This document shows positions 32,831 through 63,673 of a DNA stretch of 64,000 nucleotides, piece by piece. Source of the DNA: Paulinella micropora (lineage: Eukaryota; Cercozoa; Imbricatea; Euglyphida); the NCBI GenBank assembly GCA_009731375.1, contig BJOX01000099.1, forward strand, positions 534,867 through 598,866, given 5' to 3'. Each line of letters starts with the position of its first letter. Positions within the stretch are counted from its first letter, which is position 1. The translations under genes were made by a program, and so were the position numbers. Below the pieces are notes generated by a model that saw only the letters and a list, made by a program, of their open reading frames with translations, had not been told where the DNA came from and ran no database searches.

Positions 32831-35800
32831 ATGTTTGCCAACTCGCGCCACGACGATCCCCTGTCGCGTCTTCGGGAGCACAAGAGGAAATGTCTGGATC
32901 CGTTTACCATCCTGGGCATATACCATCGTCTCCTGCCCTCCGAGAAGAAATTTCTGAAGGAGGTTGAAGAAGGGAAGTCAACTCCTCTCACTACGGACCT
33001 CTCTTGAACTCAATCAACGCAGTTTCGAGAAGATTTATTTACTAATTACTCTGGTGAATACCGTAAATGAAATATTTTACTCAAGGCAGTAAAAGATAAG
33101 CAAACTAATTTGCTTAATCTTCCACTGGTACCTACACCTGCCCTCAAGCTGATGTGTAATCCCAACGTGACAGCCCACGACATCTACCAGGAGTACCTGG
33201 GACCTACGGGCTCTGCAGCTCAACACGAAGCTCTCTGGAATCAATTGGGTACCATCATTCCTGTAGAGGAATTTGTTAACCATTTGCCTATTTCGACTTC
33301 GATCCCTGGGACGCCTGGATCACTTTCTGGATTGGTAATTCCAACTCCTGCAAGCACTCCCGTCACCGTGCCCCCATCAGCCCTGACTGGTACGACCCCA
33401 GCAGTGACCTTGGGAAGTATTCCTTTGGGACCTGTACCACCGACTCATCCATCGGCGAGCCCCACCGCCCCAGCTGCCACCGCCTACTGCAACATCGTCC
33501 CCTGTGGTAACTCCAACGATGGCCTTCACCCCAGTTGCGTTGCCTGTAAGTGCAACAGCATTGGCCCCCATCAGTAGGGTACCTCCAACGACTCCAGTCG
33601 ATCCATTTGCCCGCCCTGGTAACCTAGCGAGTGGAGCAACACCCTTGCCCCAGCGTGCACCACTTCCATCACTGGGATCCCTCTTGCAGCACGCCCACCA
33701 GCCCCACTGGTCATTCGTACACTGTCTATATCTGATCCAGCCTTTGCGTCGCCACTTCGACCACTGAGCGGCCCCCTTGGACCTATGCCGGCCTTGCCAA
33801 CGCAGACGACAAGTACCCCGTCGACCACCTCGACTAGTTTGTCAGGTTCAGCACCCGCCACCTCGACACCCGTACGACCAACGCCTCGCATCTCGCTGAG
33901 TACAACGTTGCAAGGTAGTCGCATCACGCTGAGCCCCCTCTTCCCCGTTGCGGAAGAAACGTATTCGACCTTGCTCGCTGGCGGTGCGAACCCCTCCGCG
34001 GAGGACCAAGGTGGAGCTTCCGTGGCAGAAGCAACTGTGACTCCGGCTCCTACGAGTTCGTCATCGAGTTCATCATCGAGTTCATCGTCGAGTTCGTCTT
34101 CGAGTTCGTCATCCTGCTCATCGTCCAGCACGACGACTGTGACTTCGATGCCTGCCCCTTCGACGGAGACTAGCCCGGCCCGTCCTCTGACGGCCGCACC
34201 ATCCCCGTCACCCACGGGCAATGAGTCCCCTTCGGCACCGTCGGGAGGAAGGATCCTACGATCGACCACCGCTGCTGGTATACCACCCCGCACATTGCAT
34301 ATGATGACTCGGGTTCGATCCCTCTTCGTGATGACCCGTCCGGCGATTGTGCCGATCGCTGACGTCGCAATCCACCCGCGAACTTGCGTTCAACCTTCAG
34401 CTGAACAACTTGGCGATGCTTTTGGCGTGCAACCGTATCATCGACACGGTACACAAGTGGGGAGACAAAGCTGCAGTGGCCCTCATGGACGCATACTGGG
34501 CCCGCTATATTCGTGTTACCGACGAACGCACCCGCGTTTGGTGCATCATCCCCTACATGCTCATGGAGTACTTCATGGAGTTGTTCAAAGGACGTCTGGA
34601 CAAGGGAGACACGAAGCGACCAGCCATGCAAGCCCTCAAGCTTCGACGCTTCAAGAAGGAAGGCCTCGCTGCTTACGTCAACCGGTGCATCACCAGCTAC
34701 GACACGGCCTACGCCGCTGGTTACTGGACGGCCGACGTAAACCAAGTTCGCGACGTGTCCCGGATGCTCACCCCTATGGAACGTGATCGATGGACTCGGT
34801 ACGCTGCCGAGATACTCAACACACTTGGCATCGCTTGGCCCCGCGACCTCGCTGACCTTCTCCCCTGGACCAACTCCCTCGACCTCCACGTCATGGAAGA
34901 ATATTGGCCATGGATGGAAAGCGTCACGAAGCCCTCGACGGCCGCCACCTACAAGCGACAGCGCGACCGCCCTACTCGCCCAACGCCTTCTGCCTCCTCT
35001 TGCGACTCATCAGGTCGACACCCGTCAGAAGAACAGACAGAGCAAAGCGCAGCAGGAGAACAAGGAGCCCAAGCGCCCGCCGCGTCAGAAGCACAAGGCT
35101 GACGCCATGTCGATGGCTCAACCGGCTACGTCACCGGATCGTGGACGCCCCAACAAGCGGACCAAGACGGACAAACCGCTCCCGACTACGAAGAAGACGG
35201 CGACACGCCCGCCCCTCATCGGTGCGAATGCGATCGCCATCCCTCCGAAGAAATATTCGATGGTTACGGCCGCCGCCAAGTCCGCCACGACTTCACCAAA
35301 GCGTCCGCCCTTCACCGGAGTCCCATGTGCCTATTGCAAGGAACATAACCAGTTCCTCAAGCCAGACCAGACTCCGAAGCATTCGTTTGACCAATGCAAG
35401 CTTCGCCAGCAGCGTTGTCAATACGAGAGCAAACATTGCAACTGGAAGCCATCCTCGGCCGCCACGCGCAATCCACCTCGAGCGTTCCACATGACGACGC
35501 GCCCATCGCCTCGGCCAACGCTGCGTCCAATTCGCATTTGCACGATCCCGACGGTCGTCTGCGGCAGCATCTATGTACGCAAATCCCTTCGGACAGCACC
35601 GGAAGAAGACTGCATCGGCAAGACTTCGTGCGTTTTGGACTCTGCATGCAACTGCAAAGGCGTGGCACTCCTCGACTGGGTACTACACCATGGATTTGAG
35701 ACCGTGTCGCTCCCACCCGTCGACGCACGCTCCTCCGTGGGTATTAATGCTGTCGTCGCTGAAGGCATCGAACTATTCGTCTCGGCTACCCCGACGTCCC

Positions 35801-36400
35801 CGCTCCATGCCATCACGATCTACATTTCGAGCCACCTCCCTGACGATATGAACTTGCTTCTTGCCAACGAGGTCGCGGCCCAACTCAACCTCTCCATCGA
35901 CGATGCGCAAGCGATCAGGCCCACAGACTACATGCTCCTAAAGCCACCTTCCAAGCAAATCGTCTACAAGACTGAGTTCCACCTCTTCGAAACGCCACTC
36001 CAGGTCGGTGATCTACAATTGGCCACGGTTAGCTAGGACTTCCTCCCTACAACACTGGCGAAGGAAACGTACTATCCAATAGCAAAGTTCAACAAAATCA
36101 TCGATCGCCCCTCGCAGCCTGCAACTCCCTTCGACTTCGCACAACCTCCTGTCCACCTCGAGCGCCCATCTCTACTGTCGCCATGTTAAACTGTTTATGA
36201 TGGGTAAGCCATCGCCTGCCGCCGGCTACGTCAGAGAACTAGAAGAGGACGACGAAGGGGACGACGAAGAGGCAGATGACAAGGACAAGAAGGACGCCAA
36301 AGAAGAAGAAGACGAAGTTAAACAGGTCGAGACGGAAAGCGAGCAAGGTGACAAGGACGAGGTCAGCCTCCCCTCACCTCGCCCGGCGATGGCAAACTGA
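32831..36400 (+). pseudogene. Retroelement relic with Gag-like frames, no polymerase
   Basis: Successive plus-strand frames: 32831-33007 (58 aa, starts MFANSRHDDPLSRLREHK), 33110-33577, 33785 to about 34340, 34347 to about 34960, about 34960-36036. They change phase several times, so one ancestral frame is broken. The first two thirds are Pro/Ser/Thr-rich and disordered. The 34.35-34.96 kb frame looks like a retroviral-type Gag core (MEYFMELFKGRLDKGD.. then ..LKLRRFKKEGLAAYVNRC). The next holds a zinc-knuckle-like CAYC...HSFDQC and a region that could be a degenerate aspartic protease without a recognisable DTG/DSG. No reverse transcriptase or integrase is present. The nearest relative in the window is 11394-13260. 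Confidence 0.5.
36197..36400 (+). CDS. Acidic low-complexity frame
   Basis: A 67-codon frame with a long Glu/Asp/Lys run (EEDDEGDDEEADDKDKKD). It sits just after the Gag-like frames. It may be part of the retroelement or chance. No function can be given. Confidence 0.25.
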   Translation: MMGKPSPAAGYVRELEEDDEGDDEEADDKDKKDAKEEEDEVKQVETESEQGDKDEVSLPSPRPAMAN

Positions 36401-36411
36401 GTCGAAGTCAC

Positions 36412-37288
36412 CGTCAGGCTTAGATTGCCTTTCTCAAGTTAGCCAATATTGAATTATATACTACCTGTAGTTCACTGTTCAAAGCTGCGGCTGCCGGGAG
36501 TCGCTTGACTCAGGCTTTAGTCAGATGGTCTGCGACTAGAATCATTTCGAGTCGCATTCACCGAAAACATCTTGACTGTTGAAAAATCACTTCATGTAGT
36601 GTTACAAATGTGAGAGATTAATATCATGTCTCAGAGGGACTTTGCTTCCGAGTCTCAATACAACAAGGCGGCCTGGGTCCAGGTCCTGCTGGCCACAAAG
36701 GTTTTCAAACAGTTTTTATTACTACAGGAACTTGGAGCATGACCAATTAACTTTATGAGCTTCCCTCTTAGCCAAGATTTGCATCCTTAACCCGTGCCCT
36801 GGCTCGGTTTAACGCTTTTGAGAAGTGCCAGGCAGGGCCTGGGCCTTCAGAGTCAGCTTGAAATGCTGAAGGTATCCTTATAAAGCTTACGCAAACACGG
36901 TTTTAATGAAATATTTACCAGCTCAGGACAAGGGGCTGCTTGAAGTATTGTTAGAAAGCTGAACACCACTGCTTTCAAGTGGCGAGCTATTCTCCGTCAC
37001 CCGTCACTGACAGTCATATATAAAGTTCCAAGTCGATTGGTTTGGCCATTTGAATAGATAACCACAGTAGCATCAGGTTTGTTCTATACGATATAACAAG
37101 TATAGTTTCGGCGGGGTGACACTTTTCCACAGCAGGGTAATTCTGTTTTTGTGTGTAAAAAATTTAAACATAAATATTAAGCATCATTGTATCTGACAGT
37201 ATCATGTATTGATGCTGAGTTAACTTATTCGGTTTACTTCATGGCCCAAAATTTTGCATAGGGCTATGCAGGCAGTGGCGACGTGATG
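36412..37288. other. Unique non-coding sequence
   Basis: No supported gene. It may be the 3' part of the retroelement or ordinary intergenic DNA. Confidence 0.3.
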
Positions 37289-37517
37289 ACTACCAAAAAA
37301 GTCGGGAATTTTTGGAAAAGCTGGACAGAAAGTTAACGCAAAATTCTCAGCGAGCAACGATCCTTTTGTTCAGATATTTTGTGTGCAGTATCTTTGCAGA
37401 CGACTCTTGAACTACTGAACTTTCTGAAGAAAAAAGGACGATGGCTCGCTGAGAATTTTTGCATCAAAAGCTTTTTTCCAGCTTTTCCGAAATTCCCGGC
37501 TCGGACTTTTTGGACCG
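37289..37517. repeat. Imperfect 230-bp inverted repeat
   Basis: Arms about 37291-37376 and 37425-37515 share, in inverted order, GTCGGGAATTT, GGAAAAGCTGGA, AAAATTCTCAGCGAGC and GATCCTTTT-like blocks. The loop is about 50 bases. It could be a MITE or fold-back element. Confidence 0.6.
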
Positions 37518-37795
37518 ATGGGTACAGTAGTGGCCTTCACACAACTCACACAATGGTCGAACAGTATACAACACAGTAGTGTAGAGTGGGCCTCTTGTTC
37601 AACTTTTGAACGAAATTTTTTCCCCCAATATTCAAGATTGTGTTCTGGCACGACTATTATTAGTGAGGATGTCATTTACAAGCTCGTCTCATGAGCTTTC
37701 AAATTATGCGTTCAGGATTGTTGGTAGCACTACCATTGATTCTGATGGAGAAAATGATGTTGTGCTCAAAATGGAAAAGACGTTTTGCCATTCAG

Positions 37796-37887
37796 CTCCA
37801 TTGGCGGCTGTACGGACTCGCGGGCTCTGGAGACTGGGGACGAGTTTGACTGGGCGATGCAATATAGCCTGGAGAACCTAAGCACGA
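37796..37887 (+). CDS. Candidate exon, unassigned
   Basis: After the acceptor TTTGCCATTCAG a frame reads SIGGCTDSRALETGDEFDWA and then MQYSLENLST, which looks like real protein. No GT donor is found before the following CATA repeats, so the exon may be a truncated echo. The gene is unknown. Confidence 0.3.
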
Positions 37888-37995
37888 GATGCATATGCAT
37901 ATATACATGCAAACTTACATGCATACATGCATGTATGTACATACATGCATACATGCATGTATGTACATACATGGTACTCCATGCATACAAGTATA

Positions 37996-38132
37996 TTATG
38001 CGGCTAGCCACAAATTTGACGCGTTTTGCGGGCGAGCCGGGCCGGCGAGCCCGCAAAACACGCCAAATTTGGCGCGCCGCATATGAAGTTTTGTCGGTGA
38101 CCTGACCACATTTTGTGGAGGTGACCGATAAA
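37996..38132 (-). repeat. Palindromic element P, inverted copy
   Basis: Complete bipartite palindrome in reverse orientation (see 18188). Confidence 0.75.
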
Positions 38133-38209
38133 AATGTATTACCCGTGCTTGGAGTGTTAGGCGAGCCAGGGCGGCCAGGGGGCGGGCGCCGCTTACCAGC
38201 AGGAGGCGG

Positions 38210-38323
38210 CTATAGATAGATAGTAGTGGGTGAATAAATAGATAATTTTTTATAAGATAGGTAGGTAAGGATAGGTTATAGGTAGGTAGGTAGGTAGGTA
38301 GGTAGATGGATAGATGGATATAC

Positions 38324-38385
<62 letters not shown>

Positions 38386-38659
38386 ATATGCATACATACA
38401 TACATACATATATATACATATATACATATATACATACATATATATACATATATACATATATAATATATCATATAAATATAAATATAAATGAATATATATA
38501 TATATATACATATTTATACATATATATGTATATGCATACATACATACATACATATATATACATATATACATATATATATAAATATAATATAAATATAAAT
38601 ATAAATGAATATATATATACATACATATATATAATATATAGATATAAGCTTATACATAT

Positions 38660-38697
<38 letters not shown>

Positions 38698-38728
38698 GGA
38701 TGGATGGATGGTCGGATGGATGGATTGC

Positions 38729-38774
<46 letters not shown>

Positions 38775-38775
38775 C

Positions 38776-38835
<60 letters not shown>

Positions 38836-38862
38836 AATAATGATAATAATAATAATAATAAT

Positions 38863-38899
<37 letters not shown>

Positions 38900-38907
38900 G
38901 TAATAGC

Positions 38908-38941
<34 letters not shown>
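38210..38941. repeat. (TA)n, (CATA)n, (GATA)n and (AAT)n arrays
   Basis: Microsatellites leading into the (AAT)n tail of SINE copy 2. Confidence 0.9.
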
Positions 38942-39172
38942 GTGCTTCTCTGTCAATGGCTGATGCAAATCTGCACACGCGCCTCCATCGTCTCACCCGT
39001 GAGGGGAGTACGAAGAATTGACGATAGGCTCTAATGACACCCCCGCAAGGGCAGTTCCAACACTTCCAGACGGACCGGTATGTTCAATGAAAATACTGGT
39101 GGCACCGACGGGAATCGAACTGGCGACAGGGCCCAGATGGTAGAACTTGACCACTGGGCTATCACGGTGTCC
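38942..39172 (-). repeat. tRNA-derived SINE, copy 2
   Basis: Same length and structure as copy 1 (15552), with A-box and B-box on the minus strand and an (AAT)n tail. Confidence 0.8.
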
Positions 39173-39234
<62 letters not shown>

Positions 39235-39250
39235 TAATAATAATAATAAT

Positions 39251-39287
<37 letters not shown>

Positions 39288-39518
39288 GTGCTTCTCTGTC
39301 GATGGCTGATGCATTTCTGCACATACGCCTCCATCGTCTCACCCGTAAGGGGAGTACGAAGAATTGACGATAGGCTCTAATGACACCCCCGCACGGGCAG
39401 TTCCAACACTTCCAGACGGACCGGTATGTTCAATGAAGATACTGGTGGCACCGACGGGAATCGAACTGGCGACAGGGCCCAGATGGTAGAACTTGACCAC
39501 TGGGCTATCACAGTGTCC
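39288..39518 (-). repeat. tRNA-derived SINE, copy 3
   Basis: Third copy, head-to-tail with copy 2 across an (AAT)n tract. Confidence 0.8.
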
Positions 39519-39656
39519 ATAATAATAATAATAATAATAATAATAGTAATAATAATAATAATGATAATAAAAAATAATGTTCACAACAACAACAACAACA
39601 ACAAATATAATCTTACGGTTGATAAATATGATAGATATGATAGATATGATAGATAT

Positions 39657-39739
<83 letters not shown>

Positions 39740-39751
39740 GGATAAATAGAT
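39519..39751. repeat. (AAT)n, (AAC)n, (GATATGATA)n and (GATA)n arrays
   Basis: Microsatellites between the SINE and R2 copy 4. Confidence 0.9.
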
Positions 39752-40099
39752 GAGATATCGATTAATGTCAGAAAAAAGGAGCTTCTGATTTCGTCAACCA
39801 AGGAAGTCTGTGGGTAAAGTATTAACCCGATGCCCAGCTAAGCAGTGATACAGGCGATACCAAAGCTCCCTAGTACCAGGCGGGGCCAGGGCTCGTTCCA
39901 TAAGCGCCCCTTGCAGAACGAGCTCCCACCTCCATAACAGAGGACCCAGTAAGCAGATGGAGTTTCGAGACTGTTCGACAGTCTAGTATAAACCGACAGA
40001 GCACTGTGGGTTTTATTCCGGGCTCAACAAGCGAGAAAGGGCACCCTGAGGGAACAGGATTGTGCTTCCCGTCGCTATTTCGGCATGTGACTTATAGGC
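39752..40099 (-). repeat. Dispersed repeat R2, copy 4 (internal deletion)
   Basis: Lacks the CCGTGATGTTTGCACGGAAG segment between AAGC and TGATACAGG present in the other copies, and is truncated after TGACTTATAGGC. Confidence 0.75.
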
Positions 40100-40149
40100 A
40101 GATAGATAGATAGATAGATAGATTATTAGATATATAGATAGACACCGGT

Positions 40150-40197
40150 GGGGGGTGGCGTGATTCCCACAGGGGGCCGTACGGGTGTTTGGTAAGT

Positions 40198-40235
<38 letters not shown>

Positions 40236-40449
40236 ATAATATCTTACGGTATTCACCGGTGGAGGGTGGCGACGATTCCCCACGGGGGGCCGTACGGGTG
40301 TTTGGTAAGTAGACGTAGCCGCCTCAGCATTTCCCACGGGGGGCCGTACGGGGGTTTGGTTTTGGTAGGTAGACGTGACCACCTCAACCGAAGAGGGGGA
40401 CGCGCAAGTGGAGTCTGTGTCACCTATTGAGCACACACACCATTGTTAA
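40150..40449 (+). CDS. Duplicated exon islands, candidate 3' end of a gene
   Basis: Three copies of ATTCCCCACGGGG..GGCCGTACGGG lie at about 40157-40191, 40270-40304 and 40329-40357. The first two end in a perfect donor, GTTTG|GTAAGT; the third follows a CCTCAG acceptor. In one frame they read IPHGGPYGCL or close to it. A final open segment reads TTSTEEGDAQVESVSPIEHT and stops at 40447-40449. The minus strand is also open and gives a Pro-rich repeat (TYQTPVRPPVGN); the two readings cannot both be coding. The splice donors favour plus. Confidence 0.3.
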
Positions 40450-40614
40450 CAAATGAATTTGCAAAAATTTCAAAATCATGATGTATACATATGTATGTAT
40501 ATACGTATATATGTATGTATGTATGTATGCATGTATTTGACATACATACATACATAAATACATAATTGATACATAATAAATACATACATAAATAACAGAC
40601 ATGTTATATTTTAG
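40450..40614. other. CATA/TATG intergenic sequence
   Basis: Low-complexity DNA with no feature. Confidence 0.4.
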
Positions 40615-40727
40615 TTTGTACATATATATTCATCTTTCCGTGTTCGATTGTTGCTAAGACTACGCATACTACTAGCTTTCATGTAGATAGAGTTGACATT
40701 CGTACGATAGATAGACACATAGATAGT

Positions 40728-40825
<98 letters not shown>

Positions 40826-40858
40826 CCAACTCAGTGCGTCCCAGATCCGTCCCTGTAC

Positions 40859-40940
<82 letters not shown>

Positions 40941-40965
40941 ACATGCGCGATCGTGGTCAGAATCT

Positions 40966-41048
<83 letters not shown>

Positions 41049-41100
41049 GAGCGCAACAACTCAGGGAAAGATGAATATGCAGCGCTCATGCATATAATAT
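40615..41100 (-). other. Minus-strand exon islands in (GATA)n
   Basis: Islands at about 41049-41091 ([12 protein letters not shown]), 40941-40968 (ILTTIAHV after CTATCAG), 40826-40860 ([10 protein letters not shown] after TCTGTACAG) and 40615-40683 ([17 protein letters not shown] before GTAC). Each is open on the minus strand and follows an AG. A truncated copy of the first is at about 41222-41262. No family is recognised. Confidence 0.3.
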
Positions 41101-41166
41101 TATGCATGTGTGTATCTATGTAATTATGTATTTCTGGTTGCATGCAAACAGTATGTTTGTATGCAC

Positions 41167-41221
<55 letters not shown>

Positions 41222-41358
41222 AGGCAACTCAGGGAAAAGATGAATATATAGCGCTCATGCATATACGATTATAATATTATGCATGTAAGTATCTATGTAC
41301 GTATGTATGTCTGGTTGTATGTAAACAGTATGTCTGTATGCACCATCATATAGGTAGG

Positions 41359-41421
<63 letters not shown>

Positions 41422-41456
41422 ACAGCCCATGCTGTTCTTGCTGTCCCGTTTGCGCC

Positions 41457-41494
<38 letters not shown>

Positions 41495-41661
41495 ATGTGT
41501 GTATGTATGTATGTCTGTCTGTCTGTCTGTATGTCTGTATGCATCATCATGCAGCCCCGGCTGTTCTTGCCGTTGCGTTTTCCCCCCTTGTTCATTTTAT
41601 ATCATAATATGTATATATGTATGTATGAAGGTATGACGGTATGACTGTTTATATCTGTTAC

Positions 41662-41739
<78 letters not shown>

Positions 41740-41879
41740 TGTTACTGTTAGCCCATGCTGTTATCATACATACATACAAACATACATACATACATACATA
41801 CATACACACATACATACATAAAATTTAAAAAAGGAAACAAAACGTTTGCTGTTGTGTTTGGGTCCTCTTTTAAATTTTG

Positions 41880-41911
<32 letters not shown>

Positions 41912-42198
41912 TATGTGCGTATGTATTTATGCATGTATGTACGTACGTACGTACGTATGTATGTATGTATGTATGTATGTATGTATGTATGTATGTATGT
42001 ATGTATGTACGTATGTATGTATGTATGTTTGTATGTATGTATGTATGCATGTATGTATGTATGCACCATCATGCAGCACCGGCTGTTCTCGCTATCCGCT
42101 TCGCATAATGTGTATGTATGTGTCTATGTATGTGTGTAGATTTTTTTATGTTTATGCGCATGTCCGGCAGTAGTCAATATTGTAGCAGGGTCCGCTGT
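41101..42198 (+). repeat. (GATA)n/(TATG)n with echoes of a signal-peptide exon
   Basis: Copies of the exon at 42199-42273 lie at 42061-42108 (MHHHAAPAVLA, then stop), 41539-41600 (MHHHAAPAVLAVAF), about 41408-41455 (lacking the ATG), about 41748-41764 (very short) and about 41337-41350 (ATG end only). The echoes at 41337 and 41408 look like one copy split by a GATA array. Confidence 0.65.
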
Positions 42199-42273
42199 AT
42201 GCACCATTATCTAGCCTGGGCTGTTCTTGTTGTTGCTCTTGCGTTTGTGTCCCGAAGGCCTGTTCCGACACAT
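42199..42273 (+). CDS. Signal-peptide first exon of an unassigned gene
   Basis: The ATG at 42199 opens 25 codons to the donor ACACAT|GTAAGC. The product MHHYLAWAVLVVALAFVSRR.. has a short polar start, a hydrophobic core LAWAVLVVALAFV and then Ser-Arg-Arg, a good signal peptide for the secretory pathway. It ends in phase 0. Several diverged copies lie upstream. A downstream partner was not identified; the PAN-like exons at 49.8 kb are on the same strand but start in phase 1, so at least one exon would be missing between them. Confidence 0.5.
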
Positions 42274-42279
42274 GTAAGC

Positions 42280-42281
42280 CT

Positions 42282-42324
<43 letters not shown>

Positions 42325-42357
42325 CAGAAAGAGAGAGAGATAGCTAGATTGATAGAT

Positions 42358-42409
<52 letters not shown>

Positions 42410-42410
42410 C

Positions 42411-42483
<73 letters not shown>

Positions 42484-42530
42484 TGTAGGTGTAGATAGAT
42501 ACCTTGATCAGTGACAGGCAGATAGATAAA

Positions 42531-42582
<52 letters not shown>

Positions 42583-42621
42583 ATAGATAAATAGATAAAT
42601 AAATAGATAGATATAGGTAGG

Positions 42622-42662
<41 letters not shown>

Positions 42663-42727
42663 GGATAGATAATACCTTGATCAGTGACAGGTAGTTCCCA
42701 GGAAAAAATCGCAGATAGATAGATAGG

Positions 42728-42781
<54 letters not shown>

Positions 42782-42804
42782 TAGCTATAGATAGATATAG
42801 AGAT

Positions 42805-42879
<75 letters not shown>

Positions 42880-42957
42880 CATACCTTGATCAGCGACAGG
42901 TAGTTCCCAGGACGAAATTCCATATATATATATATATATAGATATATATATAGATAT

Positions 42958-43004
<47 letters not shown>

Positions 43005-43090
43005 TATATATATATAGATAGATAGATAGATACCTTGATCATCGACAGGTAGTTCCCAGGACGAAATTCCAGTCTGTACCCCATCACCAC

Positions 43091-43151
<61 letters not shown>

Positions 43152-43200
43152 GATAGACAGATAGATAGACAGATAGATAGATAGATAGGTAGGTAGGTAG
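42280..43200. repeat. (GA)n and (GATA)n arrays with exon islands
   Basis: Microsatellites. Islands at about 42499-42519, 42672-42713, 42885-42925 and 43031-43090 are copies of one minus-strand exon (next entry). Confidence 0.85.
43034..43073 (-). CDS. Duplicated minus-strand exon, gene unknown
   Basis: Acceptor GATGGGGTACAG, donor AAG|GTATCT. It encodes LEFRPGNYLSMIK. Echoes at 42885-42925 (LSLIK, donor AAG|GTATGT), 42672-42713 (RFFPGNYLSLIK) and 42499-42519 keep the 3' end and donor. Substitutions among copies are mostly silent or conservative. Confidence 0.45.
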
Positions 43201-43203
43201 GTA

Positions 43204-44100
43204 GATAGATAGATGAGATGTCGCAAAGGAATGTAGTCCTTGCAAAGGAACGCAGTTTCACATCAAACAATAATTTGTGTACTGTGCATGTGTCCGGGAT
43301 GGGAATCACGGGTAGACTGTGTTCTGGAAAAAGAAGAGGAGGAAGGACGTTGAAGAAAAAGGCAATCTAGGAATGGAGAGTGGGAGGATAAGGAAGAAGA
43401 GAAAGAAAAGGAAGCCGTTAGTCCAAGTGTTTTGAGCACCGTAAGCTTGCGCAAGCTACAATGATGACATTGTGTAAAGGCCTAAACCCCCGAAGGGACC
43501 TAGCCCGGGCTATGCAACACTGGACGGCTATGACGGAATGCAGGATGAGAGATAAGGGGAGGATGAGAGGGAGGGCGGATTGGAGTTCTTCTTCAATGTC
43601 TTTCCATACGCTTGGTGTTGATGGCAAAATCAGGTGCTTTCTTCTTTCGATTGGTTCTTTCGGGGCACTTCTTGGACGAAATGAGAGTATGTCTCGGCGT
43701 CAACACTGTGGGTGGAATCCGGGTTGACAATGCCGGGTTGTGACTTATAGTCCGGATGGACGTGCACTTTTGGACTCTTCTTTTCGAGGAGGCTCGAAGG
43801 ATCTTCGTAAGGGTGGACATGAGCAAAATCTTCTCCAAGGGGTTTGAAGAAAAAGGCAAAATGGAGAGTGGGGTCTTGAGGAGGACAAGGAAGAAGAGAA
43901 AGAAAAGGAAGCCGTTCAAGCCGTTAGTCCAAGTGTTTTGAGCACCGTAAGCTTGCGCAAGCTACAATGATGACATTGTATGAGGCCTAAACCCCCGCAG
44001 GGACCTAGCCCGGGCTATGCAACACTGGACGGCTATGATGGAATGCAGTCACCAATACGGACTAGAGGAAGATTAGTCCAATTTTTGACTGCACAGGAAG
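43204..44100. other. Unique region with a 180-bp direct duplication
   Basis: Segments about 43373-43545 and 43858-44058 are near-identical (GAAGAAGAGAAAGAAAAGGAAGCCGTT... to GGCTATGA). On the plus strand each reads an acidic segment (EEKEKEAV..SPSVLST) ending at ACC|GTAAGC. On the minus strand each reads LRKLTVLKTLGLTA after CATTGTAG. I cannot decide the coding strand. Confidence 0.4.
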
Positions 44101-44461
44101 ATAGATAAATAGATAAATAGATAGATAGATAGATATAGATGGATATAGATGGATGGATGGATAGATAGATAGATAGATAGATAGATATAGATAGATAGAT
44201 AGATAGATATACCGTATATTAACGAAATGCATAATATGTATGGACGTTAATATTAAATTGAATATCTATGCATAAATATCATTATACATACATCTATTGC
44301 ATAGACATTTGTGTGTGTATGTATGTATCTCTCTTTCTTTCTCTTTCTTGCTCTTTCTCTCTCTCTCTCTCTCTCTCTGTCTGTCTCTCTGTCTCTCTCC
44401 TTCCCTCTCTCATTCCGGCAACCTCTAGATACATGGGTAGATAGGTAGGTAGGTAGGTAGG

Positions 44462-44506
<45 letters not shown>
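44101..44506. repeat. (GATA)n, (CTCT)n and AT-rich sequence
   Basis: Microsatellites before R2 copy 5. No gene is seen. Confidence 0.7.
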
Positions 44507-44739
44507 GAGATATCGACTAATGCCAGAAAAAAGGAGCTTCTGATTTCGTCAACCAAGGAAGTCTGTGGGTAAAGTATTAACCCGATGCCCAGCTAAGCCG
44601 TGATGTTTGCACGGAAGGGACTGATACAGGCGATACCAAATCTCCCTAGTACCAGGCGGGGCCAGGGNNNNNNNNNNCAGAGGGCCCAGTAAGCAGATGG
44701 AGTTTCGAGACTGTTCGACAGTCTAGTATAAACCGACAG

Positions 44740-44742
<3 letters not shown>
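44507..44742 (-). repeat. Dispersed repeat R2, copy 5 (with gap)
   Basis: R2 truncated after AACCGACAGAG, with ten N bases at 44668-44677. Confidence 0.75.
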
Positions 44743-44810
<68 letters not shown>

Positions 44811-44911
44811 ATTCTGGATCTGTGGGTTGTAGTGATAGTGATAGCCCGTAGCAGGGTCAAACCGCTATCCAAGTATATATATCATTGTCCCCCTATCTAT
44901 CTATCTACCTG

Positions 44912-44961
<50 letters not shown>

Positions 44962-44962
44962 C

Positions 44963-44993
<31 letters not shown>

Positions 44994-45032
44994 TACCTAC
45001 CTACCTACCTACCTACCTACCTACCTACCTAC

Positions 45033-45097
<65 letters not shown>

Positions 45098-45188
45098 GGG
45101 AAAGTTCCCGCATGAAAGTAGTTACCAGGGGTAATTCTTAACGTACTTACCTATTGTGTGCTTTTATGTGAATATAATATTATTATTT
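44743..45188. repeat. (GATA)n and (TATC)n with a WW-exon echo
   Basis: The island at about 44816-44870 is a diverged, 5'-truncated copy of the WW exon at 45352-45410 ([15 protein letters not shown] on the minus strand). Confidence 0.75.
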
Positions 45189-45330
45189 TCTCGGTCACCA
45201 CCTTGTAATGTGGTTAGGTGACCAAGAAACCCACATCTTCGTCTCGCCAAATTTCACGTGTTTTACGGGCTCGCCGGCCCGGCCCGGCTCGCCCGTAAAA
45301 CACGTGGAAATTTTTCCTAGCCGCAGAATA
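45189..45330 (+). repeat. Palindromic element P, copy
   Basis: Diverged copy of the bipartite palindrome (TCGGTCACCACCTTGTAATG...TTCCTAGCCGCAGAATA). Confidence 0.7.
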
Positions 45331-45351
45331 TGATATTAAATAATATTGGAC

Positions 45352-63624
<18,273 letters not shown>

Positions 63625-63634
63625 CTTACACTAT

Positions 63635-63673
<39 letters not shown>

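Noticed and set aside
43593-43919. Minus-strand frame starting with a hydrophobic, signal-like segment
   Set aside because: The segment is the complement of a Lys/Glu-rich duplicated stretch and the rest has no protein-like features.
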